A DNA stretch of 64,000 nucleotides from Cantharellus purpuraceus (taxonomy: Eukaryota > Basidiomycota > Agaricomycetes > Cantharellales > Hydnaceae). The stretch spans positions 682,001 to 746,000 of the forward strand of contig JALBUN010000048.1 in NCBI GenBank assembly GCA_025174535.1, read 5' to 3'. The notes beneath the pieces were generated by a model. It was given only the letters and a program-made list of their open reading frames with translations. It had not been told where the DNA came from and did not search any database. Shown in pieces: positions 36,725-47,213 of this stretch (the first letter of the stretch is position 1; every line of letters starts with the position of its first letter). The position numbers and the translations under genes are program-made.

Positions 36725-38032
36725 TCACAGTGGCTTCTTCCCGGTCTTCTCCATGCACGAAAATATCTTTCCTTCGTGAATGAGTCCGGGCCTAAATATT
36801 CCTACGTCTTTTTTTTTGCGCGAGGACAGGGAGCTCAGCAGTTTACTGATAGGGATGATGAAAGAGATATCTTCATCCGGAATTTCAGCTTGAAGTTCCG
36901 ATGCTACCTTCTCAGACTGGCAAACAGACGTCCAAAAATCAGCAGGAAGAGCGCTGGGCAATAGACTATGCAATGAATAATGCAGCGCGCGAGGTTCAAC
37001 AGGGAGCGTACGCATGAGACAGATGCCTGAGTCCGTGATGTTGAGGTCTGGGACGCAGATTGTTGTACACCCGTGGCCTAGACTGTTTACGAATAGTCGA
37101 CTCTGCAAAGTTGACGTAGGGTGTTGCATTCTGTGGGAGGACTGCACCAGGCATCAAAGAGCGTGAGGGAAGCTTGACACTTTCAGCTGTTGTCTGAAGT
37201 GTTGTTACAGGACAACTTGAAAGGGGATCCGAGGTCGTGACCTTGAATCTTTTGCCTGAAGGCATTGCGCTGGATGATTGAATTGAAACACGTCGTTTAG
37301 AAACTGCACAGTCAGTGATTCAGGCTAGTGACTTAAAATAATACAATTGGGTGAACCTGTAAGAGATGTCTGTCGTGAACAAGGATCTTCCTGTTGACCG
37401 TCTGTATGCTCATAGTGTTCTGATTAAGAATAAATTGGGTTTTGGTATATTCATATTTAAAATTTGGCCATGCGTACGTTCGCGTTGAAGCACATACGTA
37501 GACATCGCTACCGGAAAACCTTCATTTGTCGAGGCGCGGATCCATTCTGCAAGAAAGACCTGCATATAGTTAGAAATCTGCAATAAAACAAAAGTCCATA
37601 TCTAGCGTTACAATACAATTCGGATCGATGCTGAACCTGTGATCAGATTCAGCAGCATAAAGCCGAATGAAGAAATTGCTGCAGTCATGAAGTTACTCTG
37701 GTAAACAAGGATCACTGGCTCCATCGCAGAAATAATATTTTGAGTGTTGCTTTTCCTGAGCAGAGAGCGCTATAGTTCCTCCATTGTGAGCTATATTAGG
37801 AGCAGTTAAAATGAATTCAATAAATACCAAGCAGCACACGAGACTCACACCACATAGTTTTGATTTCAGGGAGTACTGAAGGGCTGAAGCAAGCTGCGAC
37901 ACATATTAAGTCTATTTTCTTCAGTAGCTAAGTGAAGATCACTCATTACCCATCCCTTGGAATATTGTGTCTTGCATTGGTGTAAACAAGAACGAGAAGC
38001 AGAAAAAGTCGGAGTTCGCCGGATCTCGTCAT
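36725..38032 (-). CDS. BRCT-like domain protein, hypothetical
   Basis: Eight small exons: 38032-37950, 37883-37849, 37790-37697, 37636-37612, 37559-37478, 37419-37357, 37303-37091, 37026-36725; 298 residues. Every intron is 52-66 bp and phase-consistent. The first about 110 residues read like a BRCT domain: hydrophobic strand, then NGGTIALS, KYYFCDG, CIVFLAEWIRAS and a final STYVL helix, with the GG and W in the usual places. The middle is a basic Ser-rich linker (SKRRVSIQSSSAMPSGKRFK), likely a nuclear signal. The C-terminal third (RTLPVEPRALHYSLHSLLP) is unlike anything I recognise. The 3' end is uncertain: a weak intron near 36850-36790 could switch to a frame ending at 36681. A role in DNA repair or telomeres is possible but not shown. 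Confidence 0.55.
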
Positions 38033-38113
38033 AGCATCAGACTAGTTCTATGCTCCAGTAGTATGTACTCAGCAAGATTACAGGGGAGATAGATTAACTT
38101 ATTCCGTCTCTGA

Positions 38114-39660
38114 TTAGTTCTCGCCTCTCCCAAGCTTGTCCAGCGAGCGTACGCCTTGTTCATACCACTCTTCCCGAGACACCCAGAACTCCTCCCTGCT
38201 CTTCATGATATCCGCGAGCACAGCTCCACCAAGGAATACCATGTGTTTTCGCCGAGGTGGGTCCTCGATACGGATTTTGAAATTCTGGATGACAAGTGAT
38301 TTAGCGAGACCGCGCTTGGAAAAAAATCCGTAGTTTGTCGTACCTTTAGTCTGCTCGCATCTCCGTTGAGGACACGGGTAAGGTACAACTGTTTCATTTC
38401 TTTTTCTAACCGGCTCGGAAGACCAGGGTACATGCTTGAACCTCCTGAAAGAACAATGTGCTTGTATAGCTCCGCGCGAGTATCTACTGCGGCTGCTTGG
38501 ATCGTTTGGAAAAGAAGCTCTAATAAATAATTGAATTTGGAACTTGCTTATGAAGTACGGCTATCACACACCTGCCACTCCTGGTTGTTCTACGTCTACC
38601 AGATGAGGCTGGAACATGCACTCTGGAGCTTCAAAGCGCTCTGAACCGACTTTGATGACACGCCCGTCTGGAAGCTAGAAACCTAATGAGAGTTGAGCCT
38701 TCAATAGGGAATAAGTGCCCACAGTGTAGCTTTCTACTAAAACAGTCGTCTCCTCAGACAATCTTGTATCCATGTCCAGGTCATAGCTGCCCACATCAGT
38801 TGATTGGAAGAGAGCGGCAACAGAACGAACTGAGATGCATACCTTACATAGCATAGCTTCTCTTTGATCTGCCTGACTGTCTCAAAGTCAGCTGTTCGGT
38901 TGAATGCGTACCCCCGCATCAGTAAAAGCTTAATGAGATAGCGTGTCACATCGCGGCCGGCAATGTCCAATCGACGTGTCAAATGAGGTAGCGCAAATCC
39001 CTCGTAGACGGGAACAATGTGTGTCACGCCATCTCCGGAGTCCACTACGACTCCGGTTGTTAGACCTAAGTTTCACGGTCAGCGATGATCGATACAGCGA
39101 CAGCGACATGACTTGCCTTGAGCATAGAGGGTCAGCACTGCTTGTATCGCTACGTACACACCTCCAAAGCCGTACTCCTCGAACATGACCTGGGCAAGCC
39201 TGTGCCTGTTGGCTTTAGGGTTCATAGGTGGCTCCGTCAGTAAGACCTTCCGTCCCGCAGGATCAATCTTGAGCTTCTCATCAAAAGTATAGTTCCAAAG
39301 GTAACGCATATCTTCCCAGTTCTTAATGATACCATGCTCAAGCGGTTGCGTGACTTGCAGGTAGTTGCGATACTCCTCAGCCTCATCACCGATCATGATG
39401 TCTTTAATGACTGCATTCCCTTGACGCTCCTCAGCTCGCAGCATTGGCCGACCGATGATAGAAGGAAATACTGCAGCAGAATCATAAAGGCATGCCAGAA
39501 GTTCTACTCATTCACTCACCATGTTCGGGAAAGTTAGAGCCAGCATAGCCCACTTTTACATACTGAGGAACAGATATTAGCTAAATCACAATTCCACGAG
39601 GTTTACGATAAGGCTCACCCCGGTACCATTATCCACAACAAGCGGAGGTCCGGGATCCAT
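38114..39660 (-). CDS. ARP2: Actin-related protein 2 (ARP2), Arp2/3 complex
   Basis: Exons 39660-39619, 39562-39520, 39470-39117, 39065-38843, 38786-38723, 38674-38572, 38519-38344, 38284-38114; 391 residues, the family length. ARP2 pairs with ARP3 in the seven-subunit complex that nucleates branched actin at endocytic patches. Signature blocks are intact: [97 protein letters not shown] and [20 protein letters not shown]. Intron 3 (39116-39066) has a GC donor in the classic context AAG|GCAAGT. The gene ends only 81 bp before the ATG of the next minus-strand gene. Confidence 0.97.
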
Positions 39661-41176
39661 GGCTTACTCGTAGAATGTGGTGAAGCGTAGTAGATATTAA
39701 AACTCCGAAGCCGACAGGCTATGCTGCGTGCTTTGCACCTAACGGCACTCACCTTTCAACGACGATATTCGCCGTGTGGTCTAATGGCGGCTCGCGGGGG
39801 ACAAACGATCATGAAGTTGCAGGCTGTTTGGAAGTCCTTAATTCAGAAGCCTTCGAATGTCATCAACGGATGACTCAGTCGTATACAAGCGGTGTGCATC
39901 CACGTCAAGCAGTTCGTTGGTAACCTCATGTCCAAGCCGTCGCCATCGTTGAACTAATGCTATTCATACATCACCCCGTCTGGAGGCGTCCAATCTATGA
40001 CTGGCCAACACACCGTCGCATATCTACTAGCCACTGTTCAGGTCCCACAAGGACGTGACACGGTCCATCTCCCTTGCCTTTACGGGCTGGCGTCGTATGT
40101 TCTTCATCGTACCCACGTAATAGCAGAGCCATTTCGCTACGGCGCGCATGTTACTAAGGAGGCTGATTTCCTCACTTGTAGATGTCTGGAAATGTGGGTG
40201 AGGCGACTGTACAACCGTGGACCAGGAGATGCATTGTTGTTATAGTTAATTATCTTCAGTAACCTGTTTCAGTCTTCCCTTGATAGTTGATCGACTTTTG
40301 GCCAACATCATCAAACCAGTCGATTCAATCATCAAATTATACGTGAGGCACAGCGGAGGGATACCACTCATAACCCCTCTCACCTAGAAATATTGGATCT
40401 ATCAGCGACTAAACCAACGCTTATCCAGACGCTGCTCATGCAGGTGTGACTGGCGTGCTGCGGTCCATTTCTTTCTTTGTAACATCTGCGACGAATGCAC
40501 TCCATCAGTAAACTCATAATAGAAGTTCGTCACGATCCAGTCTTACGGATGATCATCAGTTCTTCACCTTAGGTATCTAGGAACGATGTGACTACGCAGC
40601 GGGAGCTGCACTGCTGTTGTAATTTCCTTCGAGTCGATAACCCTATACCTCAAGGTTCTGTTGCAGCAACAATTCCTGCCAAATATAGTCATCGGTCGCG
40701 TCGGTGTTCAAAGCACTTTGGCCAATTTGAAACTAGTACAGTGTGCGAGGTGCAATTAGTTGAAGACACTGCGGCAAACTACTTAATCCTCGTGGTGGTG
40801 CCATGTAATAACCCTTGAGGTTGTTTGTGTGCGACTTGTATCTATGGCGCAACGGTAAAGTTCATCGAGCCTTCGGTTGACATTGGTTGCTTTAGGTCCT
40901 ACCGTTCAGGTGTCTGTCCCGAACGTTCTTGACATCCATACAGAATTACGACGCTTACACTCGCTATGACTCCTTTCATGGATTTCATAGAGACCCATAT
41001 GTTGCTGTTGAACGATGACGCAATATTGACCGCGAGTTTGGTACAATTTGGTCAGCGGAGTCTGAATGACAGACAGGATTCGTGGACTCGTTCTCACGAA
41101 CTATCACCACAAATCCCAGATCCATATGGATCACAACTATCATCTTTCACTGCATTTATTAGGTTATGGGCCCCGC
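39661..41176. other. Intergenic between ARP2 and the repeat nest
   Basis: About 1.5 kb with no gene recognised. Two open frames of about 80 codons (39997-40245 and 40588-40818, +) have no family resemblance and no splice partners. A word resembling a tRNA A box at about 39775 lacks a B box. The ARP2 promoter is at the left edge. Confidence 0.4.
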
Positions 41177-41415
41177 TGTATGGGAACCACCTTTTCCCTA
41201 TCAAATCCTATTTATGCAGCACCAATGTTGCTTTTCCATTCCTAAATATCAGCATATATTTGATGCTTGTACCTCGAATGGACTTATTCAAATATTCTCT
41301 ATTTTTCCATATTTTTTCAGGAATATTCCATGCAGAACTCAGCCCAGAATGATTTATTTCTGCTGTGCTACAGTTGTGGACCCATAGGCACCCACATATC
41401 TTCCCACAGCCAGCT
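41177..41415 (+). repeat. 5' fragment of LTR family A
   Basis: Starts TGTATGGGAACCACC like the LTR-A copies at 41536, 55328 and 55732, and matches them for about 240 bp. It is then cut off where an R2 fragment begins. Confidence 0.75.
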
Positions 41416-41535
41416 TGTTATGACTATATTCATTAACACCCAGATCCCCATCCAATCCACTCAGATCCCTGTGCATATGAAATCTATACTCCATTTGGAA
41501 ACCGTCATGTCTCCATTTACCTGTCCGATTGTCAC
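41416..41535 (-). repeat. Fragment of repeat R2
   Basis: Reads TGTTATGACTATATTC and continues as the reverse complement of the 3' 120 bp of the R2 copy ending at 57728. It is sandwiched between two LTR-A starts. Confidence 0.75.
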
Positions 41536-43116
41536 TGTATGGGAACCACCTTTTCCCTATCAAATCCTATTTATGCAGCACCAATGTGCTATACTGCTAC
41601 GCACTAGGTCCGATTGGGAGTTGGAGATTAGGTTGGAGGTTTCGTCAGAGTTGGAGTACGTCTGTATGGGAACTGGTTTTCCCTTAAAAAGATCTTGTTT
41701 AAAGTCCCGAAACTGTACAATTCCGCTTGATGGCCTTAAAATATCAGCATATATCTGCTGCTTTCTCTTGATTCAGGGCCATTCAAATATTCTCTATTTT
41801 TTCATATTTTTTTTGGGAATTTTCCATGCAGAAATGAGTCTACAAACTTATTGTTCTGCTGGGCGAAGTTTTGGGACCCACATGGACCCACAAACCTTCC
41901 CAGATGTCAGCAGCCTCAAAGTCAGCCAGAGTCACCCGGACAACTGACTCATTTTCAATCACATGACTCATTTCAATCTCCAACTCAATCTGGTCACCAC
42001 TGCCAGTAAATGCTCAATATCTTCACAACCACTGCACCTCCTGACTCCATTTTCAGTGGAGAGTTCAATAGAAGCCATGCCTACCCATAGCTGTGCTAAT
42101 CAGCCTGGGAAACGAAGTATTGACCGAGTTATTTGAGTAATGGTGACTCATGCAATGACTCCTGCCATGACTCATGCTATGACTCCTTCCATGACTCATA
42201 CCATGACTCCTGTGATTACTCATACTATGACTCCTGCTCTGAGTCACACTATGACTCCATCCATGACTCATGCCATGAGTCAGAGCAAATCCAAGCAGCT
42301 CATTGGCTAGGAAACTTCCACCCCCTTCTCACATATTCCACTAGCTTCCAGTAGTTTCCATCTATTAATAGGTAGAAGTTTCCAGTAGTATTAGTCAGCT
42401 CCTGTAAATACAATATAAAAGGAGCCCATTCTGCCTCTGAATAAACAACCATTTCTACCCCATCATTTGCACATCAGTGTGACTAGAGTGACATACAGTG
42501 TCATCCTCTATATCTCAGTAACTGTTGATTGTCCAGTTCAAGGGTCGCTTACAGTTGTGTAACTGTATTCGATTGCACTCGAAGTAGTGATTGTCCTGCT
42601 TTGGGCGTGAGTGTAGTATCTACCTCGCGTGACTACGAATCTACAGGGTGAGATTGTCTGTCGATAGTCCTGCCATTAGTGCTCTTGTTTAAGTTACTAG
42701 TGTGTACTGCCTTTGCAGAGCATTAGAATCTTGAACTCGTGTGAAGCAGTTGCTAGACTACTTCACACATTGCTGTTACCCGCTTCAGAGTGTCACTGGT
42801 TGGACGGTCGGATTCATCCACCTACTTCCTCTAGCCTCTAAGTGCATTCCCCTCTTTTTGGAATATCTGGACCCCTAAGCATCCATGAACTCTAGACTCT
42901 GGAAGTCTTATTCATTCCCTACTGCTAAGAAATGTATTACTTTTCTGCGTATCGTCTGCATTGACCATTACAATAGATTGTAACCAAAGTACAAACGTTA
43001 AATTGTTTCTGGAGTTGTGCTGCAGTAGGATTTGATATTCTTCTCAGCTGTTCATTCATGGAATTGTGGTGATTTAGAGTTTGCCCTAACACCATAATTT
43101 TGCGGGTTCCAAAACA
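41536..43116 (+). mobile_element. LTR family A copy A1 (solo LTR)
   Basis: Begins TGTATGGGAACC and ends GGGTTCCAAAACA, the TG...CA ends of an LTR with short inverted termini. A TATAAAA box lies at 42414-42420, followed by a stretch shared with the other copies (GCCTCTGAATAAACAACC...). From about 42420 to the end it is close to the copies ending at 57157 and starting at 57827. The U3-like part differs: it carries a TGASTCA-rich block at 41945-42282 that the other copies lack. No internal coding region of the same element follows, so it is a solo or truncated LTR. R2 starts directly after it. Confidence 0.8.
42144..42282. promoter_or_regulatory. Array of TGASTCA (Gcn4/AP-1-type) sites in LTR A1
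   Basis: Eleven TGACTC/GAGTCA cores lie in 139 bp, mostly 12-13 bp apart, in short imperfect repeats of the type CATGACTCMTGC. Six are full TGASTCA heptamers, and two more occur at about 41945 and 41964. The array is about 130 bp upstream of the TATA box of the same LTR. TGASTCA is the known binding site of fungal bZIP factors of the Gcn4/Cpc1 type. Function as an enhancer is inferred from position and number. Confidence 0.7.
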
Positions 43117-43235
43117 GTTGGCCTCAGAGACCCATCACCAGAGTAATTATTATTAGATTTCAAATATGTATTAAAGTTGCCTGACTGGGGACTTCATTCC
43201 CCAGTTCAAATATTGAATCACGCCTAGCTCCTAAG

Positions 43236-43862
43236 ACACTTGTTCAGAAATACATCAAATATGTATATACAACCCATTTCCTCAAATTTTATATAATATA
43301 CTTATATTAAAACATATTTTGATATTTCATACATGATTCTCAAATTTATATAATTTACTTAGATTTAAAACATATTTTGATATTTTGACATGATTCTCAA
43401 AAATAATTCTTTTTTTTTTTCATTTACCAGTGGCAACTGCTTCAAGGGAATATTCTACTCCCACTACACTTAATTTCTTTCACTCATTCTTTCTTGTACT
43501 ATACTGGTCAAATAATCTAATGTACCTTGAATCCTTACCTGGTATTTGTATATCTAAATATTCTCTATTATACCAATAATATTAGTATATATATTACTGT
43601 TATATTCATATAAATAATTATGTTCATCCATAACAAACATCTTATCTTTTAAAGTTTATTAAAATATGAAATATATATTTATATTTATAAAAATTTAAGA
43701 TATCCAAAAAAAACTCAGATATCTGAAATCTTTAAAGATATCCAGATTGTAACTCCCTATTTTTATGATCATTATTAAAATTCTGATGTATATCTCATAT
43801 ATTCTGATGTACATCTTGTATACATCAGAATATTGTATAACAGCATCCTTCCAAACAAGCAT
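43236..43862. mobile_element. AT-rich MITE, copy 1
   Basis: 627 bp, very AT-rich, flanked by a perfect 5-bp target duplication CTAAG (43231-43235 and 43863-43867). Ends are inverted (ACACTTGTTCAG... and ...AAACAAGCAT). A second copy in opposite orientation is at 63041-63644. The empty site is visible inside R2 near 57381-57390. There is no open frame, so it is non-autonomous. The superfamily is not clear from these ends. Confidence 0.88.
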
Positions 43863-43934
43863 CTAAGTCTGATCCTAACTATCTAAGTCATACTCCATCT
43901 CCAAAATCTCAGACACCGGTATTAGTGAGGGCAC

Positions 43935-45361
43935 TGTCGGTTTGCTTATGGAATAGATCCTATAAGCCTGCATGCAACGGTCCTAGCAAACAGACGGTGT
44001 GTAACGCAGTTGTTCAGCACTCCAAAGATCAATCAGGTCAAGGGGTAGAGGTAGCACTTAGTAACAGGGAAGTGGGATAGTGCTCTGTGGTTGGATGGGG
44101 ATGGGAGCTAAAGGTTGGTCCCGATGGCTGATCGTGCTCTGTGACTGGATGACAATGCGGAGCCCGGTTGGGAGGTACGCGAAAGCTGGTTTCAGGAGAA
44201 GCAACCTCTTGGTGGCGGAGGGAAATCTGATTGTTGAACCAAGGTGTTTTACCTCAGTGTAGAGATGATGGATTGTGATGTAGAGTGTAGAGCGTAGACT
44301 TAGAGCGTGGACTTTGACTTTAGAATGTTGGCTGAAAACTTGTTGATTGATTCCAAAGGTGAAAACTAGCGCCCTTTTATATACAAATCCCCAGGGCACA
44401 TTGACACAATATGAGGAGCAAATGATGCGATATGATGCAAGAAATGCTGATCAAGCCAGCTGATGAAGCGTGTGAAGTTGAACTACTAATGGGGAAATCA
44501 TGGAGAAATGAAATGACAGATAGGGGTAATCTTTGTAAGAATAGGGGTGATGAGTAATAAAAAGAACCAAAAATAGAACAAGGATGAGTAAGTTGTGTAT
44601 GAATGAATTAAAAGATGAAACAGGGGTGAGTCATATAAAAGAACAATAGAAACATCCACCAATACCATCTTCCCTACGGCTCCAAAGGTAAATTGACCCT
44701 GAGTCACATGAGGACTTCAGTCAGCATCCACAACAAATACTCCTTATTGTCTTAGTGATCCGTCTCCATATGGTATCCCGTTCCAAGAGTATTCGGTCCC
44801 TTTGCCTGACACGATGTAACCTGAGTCGGATTGAAGTGGGAGGATAGGTTGGTGATGGCGACTGAAATTCTACCTCACGTTTGACTCTTCTATCCGTGTT
44901 ACGATATAGAGGCGAAATGTTGAGGAATGTATATGGTTCAACGGAATTGTGAAAGAATATGGGATCGCCAATGGCATAAGAGAGACATGGTGGGGATCTT
45001 GGACGTTGAAAGAGTTTTGGAAGTATTTTGACATGTGAAGGTGGCTTAACATGCCCGTGGAGCTCGGCATATTTTTGATAGTCCTCTGTGTCCAGAGACC
45101 AGTGTGACGTATTATTAGAAGTGATGTTGGAGAGGGGAATAGAATGGGAAGCCATGTGAATGATGATGAAAGGATCAGTGTGAATAGAAGGCTGATAATG
45201 ATCGATGGCAATGAAACACGAGTGACGATCGATGGCTAGAATTAGAGACTGAGGTGGAGAGGGAGTTGCAGCACTATTTAAAAGTTGATACGAAAAGACG
45301 CTGGTGGAGTTGGACTGTCAGAGTGGTTCGATATGCGTCCTCAATGCATCCTGGCTCGTCA
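43935..45361 (-). mobile_element. LTR family B, left arm of inverted pair
   Basis: 1427 bp. As read on the minus strand it begins TGACGAGCCAGG and ends GCAAACCGACA, with a TATA box (TATATAAAA, plus coordinates 44375-44383). It is inserted into R2 copy C, whose sequence resumes at 45362. It is nearly identical to the right arm. The differences I can see include a few homopolymer indels and a short patch near the right-arm position 46740. I could not define a clean target duplication (flanks GGCAC and GCGCA). Confidence 0.85.
44721..45155 (-). CDS. 144-codon ORF in LTR-B, left copy
   Basis: Open frame of 144 codons (MASHSIPLSNITSN at the start, ending RSICCGC) in the U3-like part of the LTR, upstream of its TATA box and on the LTR sense strand. 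The right arm carries an identical frame. It is basic in its C-terminal third (RLRLHRVRQRDR). No known domain is recognised. It could be a chance frame kept identical because the duplication is recent. Confidence 0.35.
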   Translation of the reverse strand: MASHSIPLSNITSNNTSHWSLDTEDYQKYAELHGHVKPPSHVKILPKLFQRPRSPPCLSYAIGDPIFFHNSVEPYTFLNISPLYRNTDRRVKREVEFQSPSPTYPPTSIRLRLHRVRQRDRILLERDTIWRRITKTIRSICCGC

Positions 45362-45471
45362 GCGCAGCACATAAGCTGAAGCCAAGTCCATTCTGACCTC
45401 CATGACACACCCTGATTCCCGCTCCGACTCTGACTGTCACTCCGACCCCCAATCAGACCTAGTGCGTAACA

Positions 45472-45786
45472 AATGGGGCCATTGGATGGCAGCTTCATAG
45501 GCATGTCATCTTCTATACCTCCAGGTCTGATAGAGTACATCCAACTTGAACCTTACTTACTTACTATAACCTCAATCATGGCATTGAGTATTCCTATGTT
45601 GCAAGGTACCCACTGTCAAATGTGGACCTTTCACCAGGACCCTTCCTCCTGACCTTTCTTAAGTTAGACCTATGCTCTACAACATTATCTCCCATGGGGA
45701 ATATTGTAGATGTGTCTCCTTCATATTCTACCAGGATATCCCTGACTGCTACACCTTGAGTGTTGATGACATTACTTATGTCTCGG
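45472..45786. other. Unique centre between the inverted LTR-B arms
   Basis: After the end of R2 copy C there are about 315 bp not seen elsewhere in the window. A minus-strand frame crosses this piece (codons for ISNVINTQGVAVRDILVEY and on). It looks protein-like and may be a remnant of a coding element, but I cannot assign it. Confidence 0.35.
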
Positions 45787-47213
45787 TGACGAGCCAGGAT
45801 GCATTGAGGACGCATATCGAACCACTCTGACAGTCCAACTCCACCAGCGTCTTTTCGTATCAACTTTTAAATAGTGCTGCAACTCCCTCTCCACCTCAGT
45901 CTCTAATTCTAGCCATCGATCGTCACTCGTGTTTCATTGCCATCGATCATTATCAGCCTTCTATTCACACTGATCCTTTCATCATCATTCACATGGCTTC
46001 CCATTCTATTCCCCTCTCCAACATCACTTCTAATAATACGTCACACTGGTCTCTGGACACAGAGGACTATCAAAAATATGCCGAGCTCCACGGGCATGTT
46101 AAGCCACCTTCACATGTCAAAATACTTCCAAAACTCTTTCAACGTCCAAGATCCCCACCATGTCTCTCTTATGCCATTGGCGATCCCATATTCTTTCACA
46201 ATTCCGTTGAACCATATACATTCCTCAACATTTCGCCTCTATATCGTAACACGGATAGAAGAGTCAAACGTGAGGTAGAATTTCAGTCGCCATCACCAAC
46301 CTATCCTCCCACTTCAATCCGACTCAGGTTACATCGTGTCAGGCAAAGGGACCGAATACTCTTGGAACGGGATACCATATGGAGACGGATCACTAAGACA
46401 ATAAGGAGTATTTGTTGTGGATGCTGACTGAAGTCCTCATGTGACTCAGGGTCAATTTACCTTTGGAGCCGTAGGGAAGATGGTATTGGTGGATGTTTCT
46501 ATTGTTCTTTTATATGACTCACCCCTGTTTCATCTTTTAATTCATTCATACACAACTTACTCATCCTTGTTCTATTTTTGGTTCTTTTATTACTCATCAC
46601 CCCCTATTCTTACAAAGATTACCCCTATCTGTCATTTCATTTCTCCATGATTTCCCCATTAGTAGTTCAACTTCACACGCTTCATCAGCTGGCTTGATCA
46701 GCATTTCTTGCATCATATCGCATCATTTGCTCCTCATATTGTGTCGTTGTGCCCTGGGGATTTGTATATAAAAGGGCGCTAGTTTTCACCTTTGGAATCA
46801 ATCAACAAGTTTTCAGCCAACATTCTAAAGTCAAAGTCCACGCTCTAAGTCTACGCTCTACACTCTACATCACAATCCATCATCTCTACACTGAGGTAAA
46901 ACACCTTGGTTCAACAATCAGATTTCCCTCCGCCACCAAGAGGTTGCTTCTCCTGAAACCAGCTTTCGCGTACCTCCCAACCGGGCTCCGCATTGTCATC
47001 CAGTCACAGAGCACGATCAGCCATCGGGACCAACCTTTAGCTCCCATCCCCATCCAACCACAGAGCACTATCCCACTTCCCTGTTACTAAGTGCTACCTC
47101 TACCCCTTGACCTGATTGATCTTTGGAGTGCTGAACAACTGCGTTACACACCGTCTGTTTGCTAGGACCGTTGCATGCAGGCTTATAGGATCTATTCCAT
47201 AAGCAAACCGACA
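45787..47213 (+). mobile_element. LTR family B, right arm of inverted pair
   Basis: 1427 bp, TGACGAGCCAGG...GCAAACCGACA, with TATATAAAA at 46765-46773. It is the inverted twin of 43935-45361, so the region 43935-47213 is a palindrome with a 425-bp centre. No gag-pol follows on either side. Flanks (CTCGG before, TTGGG after) show no target duplication. Confidence 0.85.
45993..46427 (+). CDS. 144-codon ORF in LTR-B, right copy
   Basis: Same 144-residue reading frame as in the left arm, residue for residue, pointing outward. A second overlapping frame (45937-46278, 113 codons) is also shared, as expected for identical DNA, and gives no extra support. No family recognised. Confidence 0.35.
   Translation: MASHSIPLSNITSNNTSHWSLDTEDYQKYAELHGHVKPPSHVKILPKLFQRPRSPPCLSYAIGDPIFFHNSVEPYTFLNISPLYRNTDRRVKREVEFQSPSPTYPPTSIRLRLHRVRQRDRILLERDTIWRRITKTIRSICCGC

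Larger units (their letters stand above)
43117..45471 (-). repeat. Repeat R2 copy C, interrupted by a MITE and an LTR
   Basis: The reverse complement of R2 can be followed from 43117 to 43235, 43863 to 43934 and 45362 to 45471, ending ...GCGTAACA (the R2 start TGTTACGC). The gaps are the MITE at 43236-43862 and the left LTR-B arm at 43935-45361. The uninterrupted R2 copy at 57170-57728 shows the pieces are contiguous in the original. R2 ends TGTTAC...ATAACA, about 0.5 kb, with no coding capacity seen. Confidence 0.8.

Noticed and set aside
39770..39800. tRNA A-box-like word TGGTCTAATGG
   Set aside because: No B box (GGTTCAANTCC) follows at tRNA distance and no cloverleaf can be drawn.
42065..42354. 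Ser/His/Asp-repeat frames on both strands
   Set aside because: They are translations of the CATGACTC repeat array in LTR-A1, open on both strands by composition.
43935..47213. Complete LTR retrotransposon bounded by the two LTR-B copies
   Set aside because: The LTRs are inverted rather than direct, the interior is only 425 bp and there is no gag-pol, primer-binding site or target duplication.
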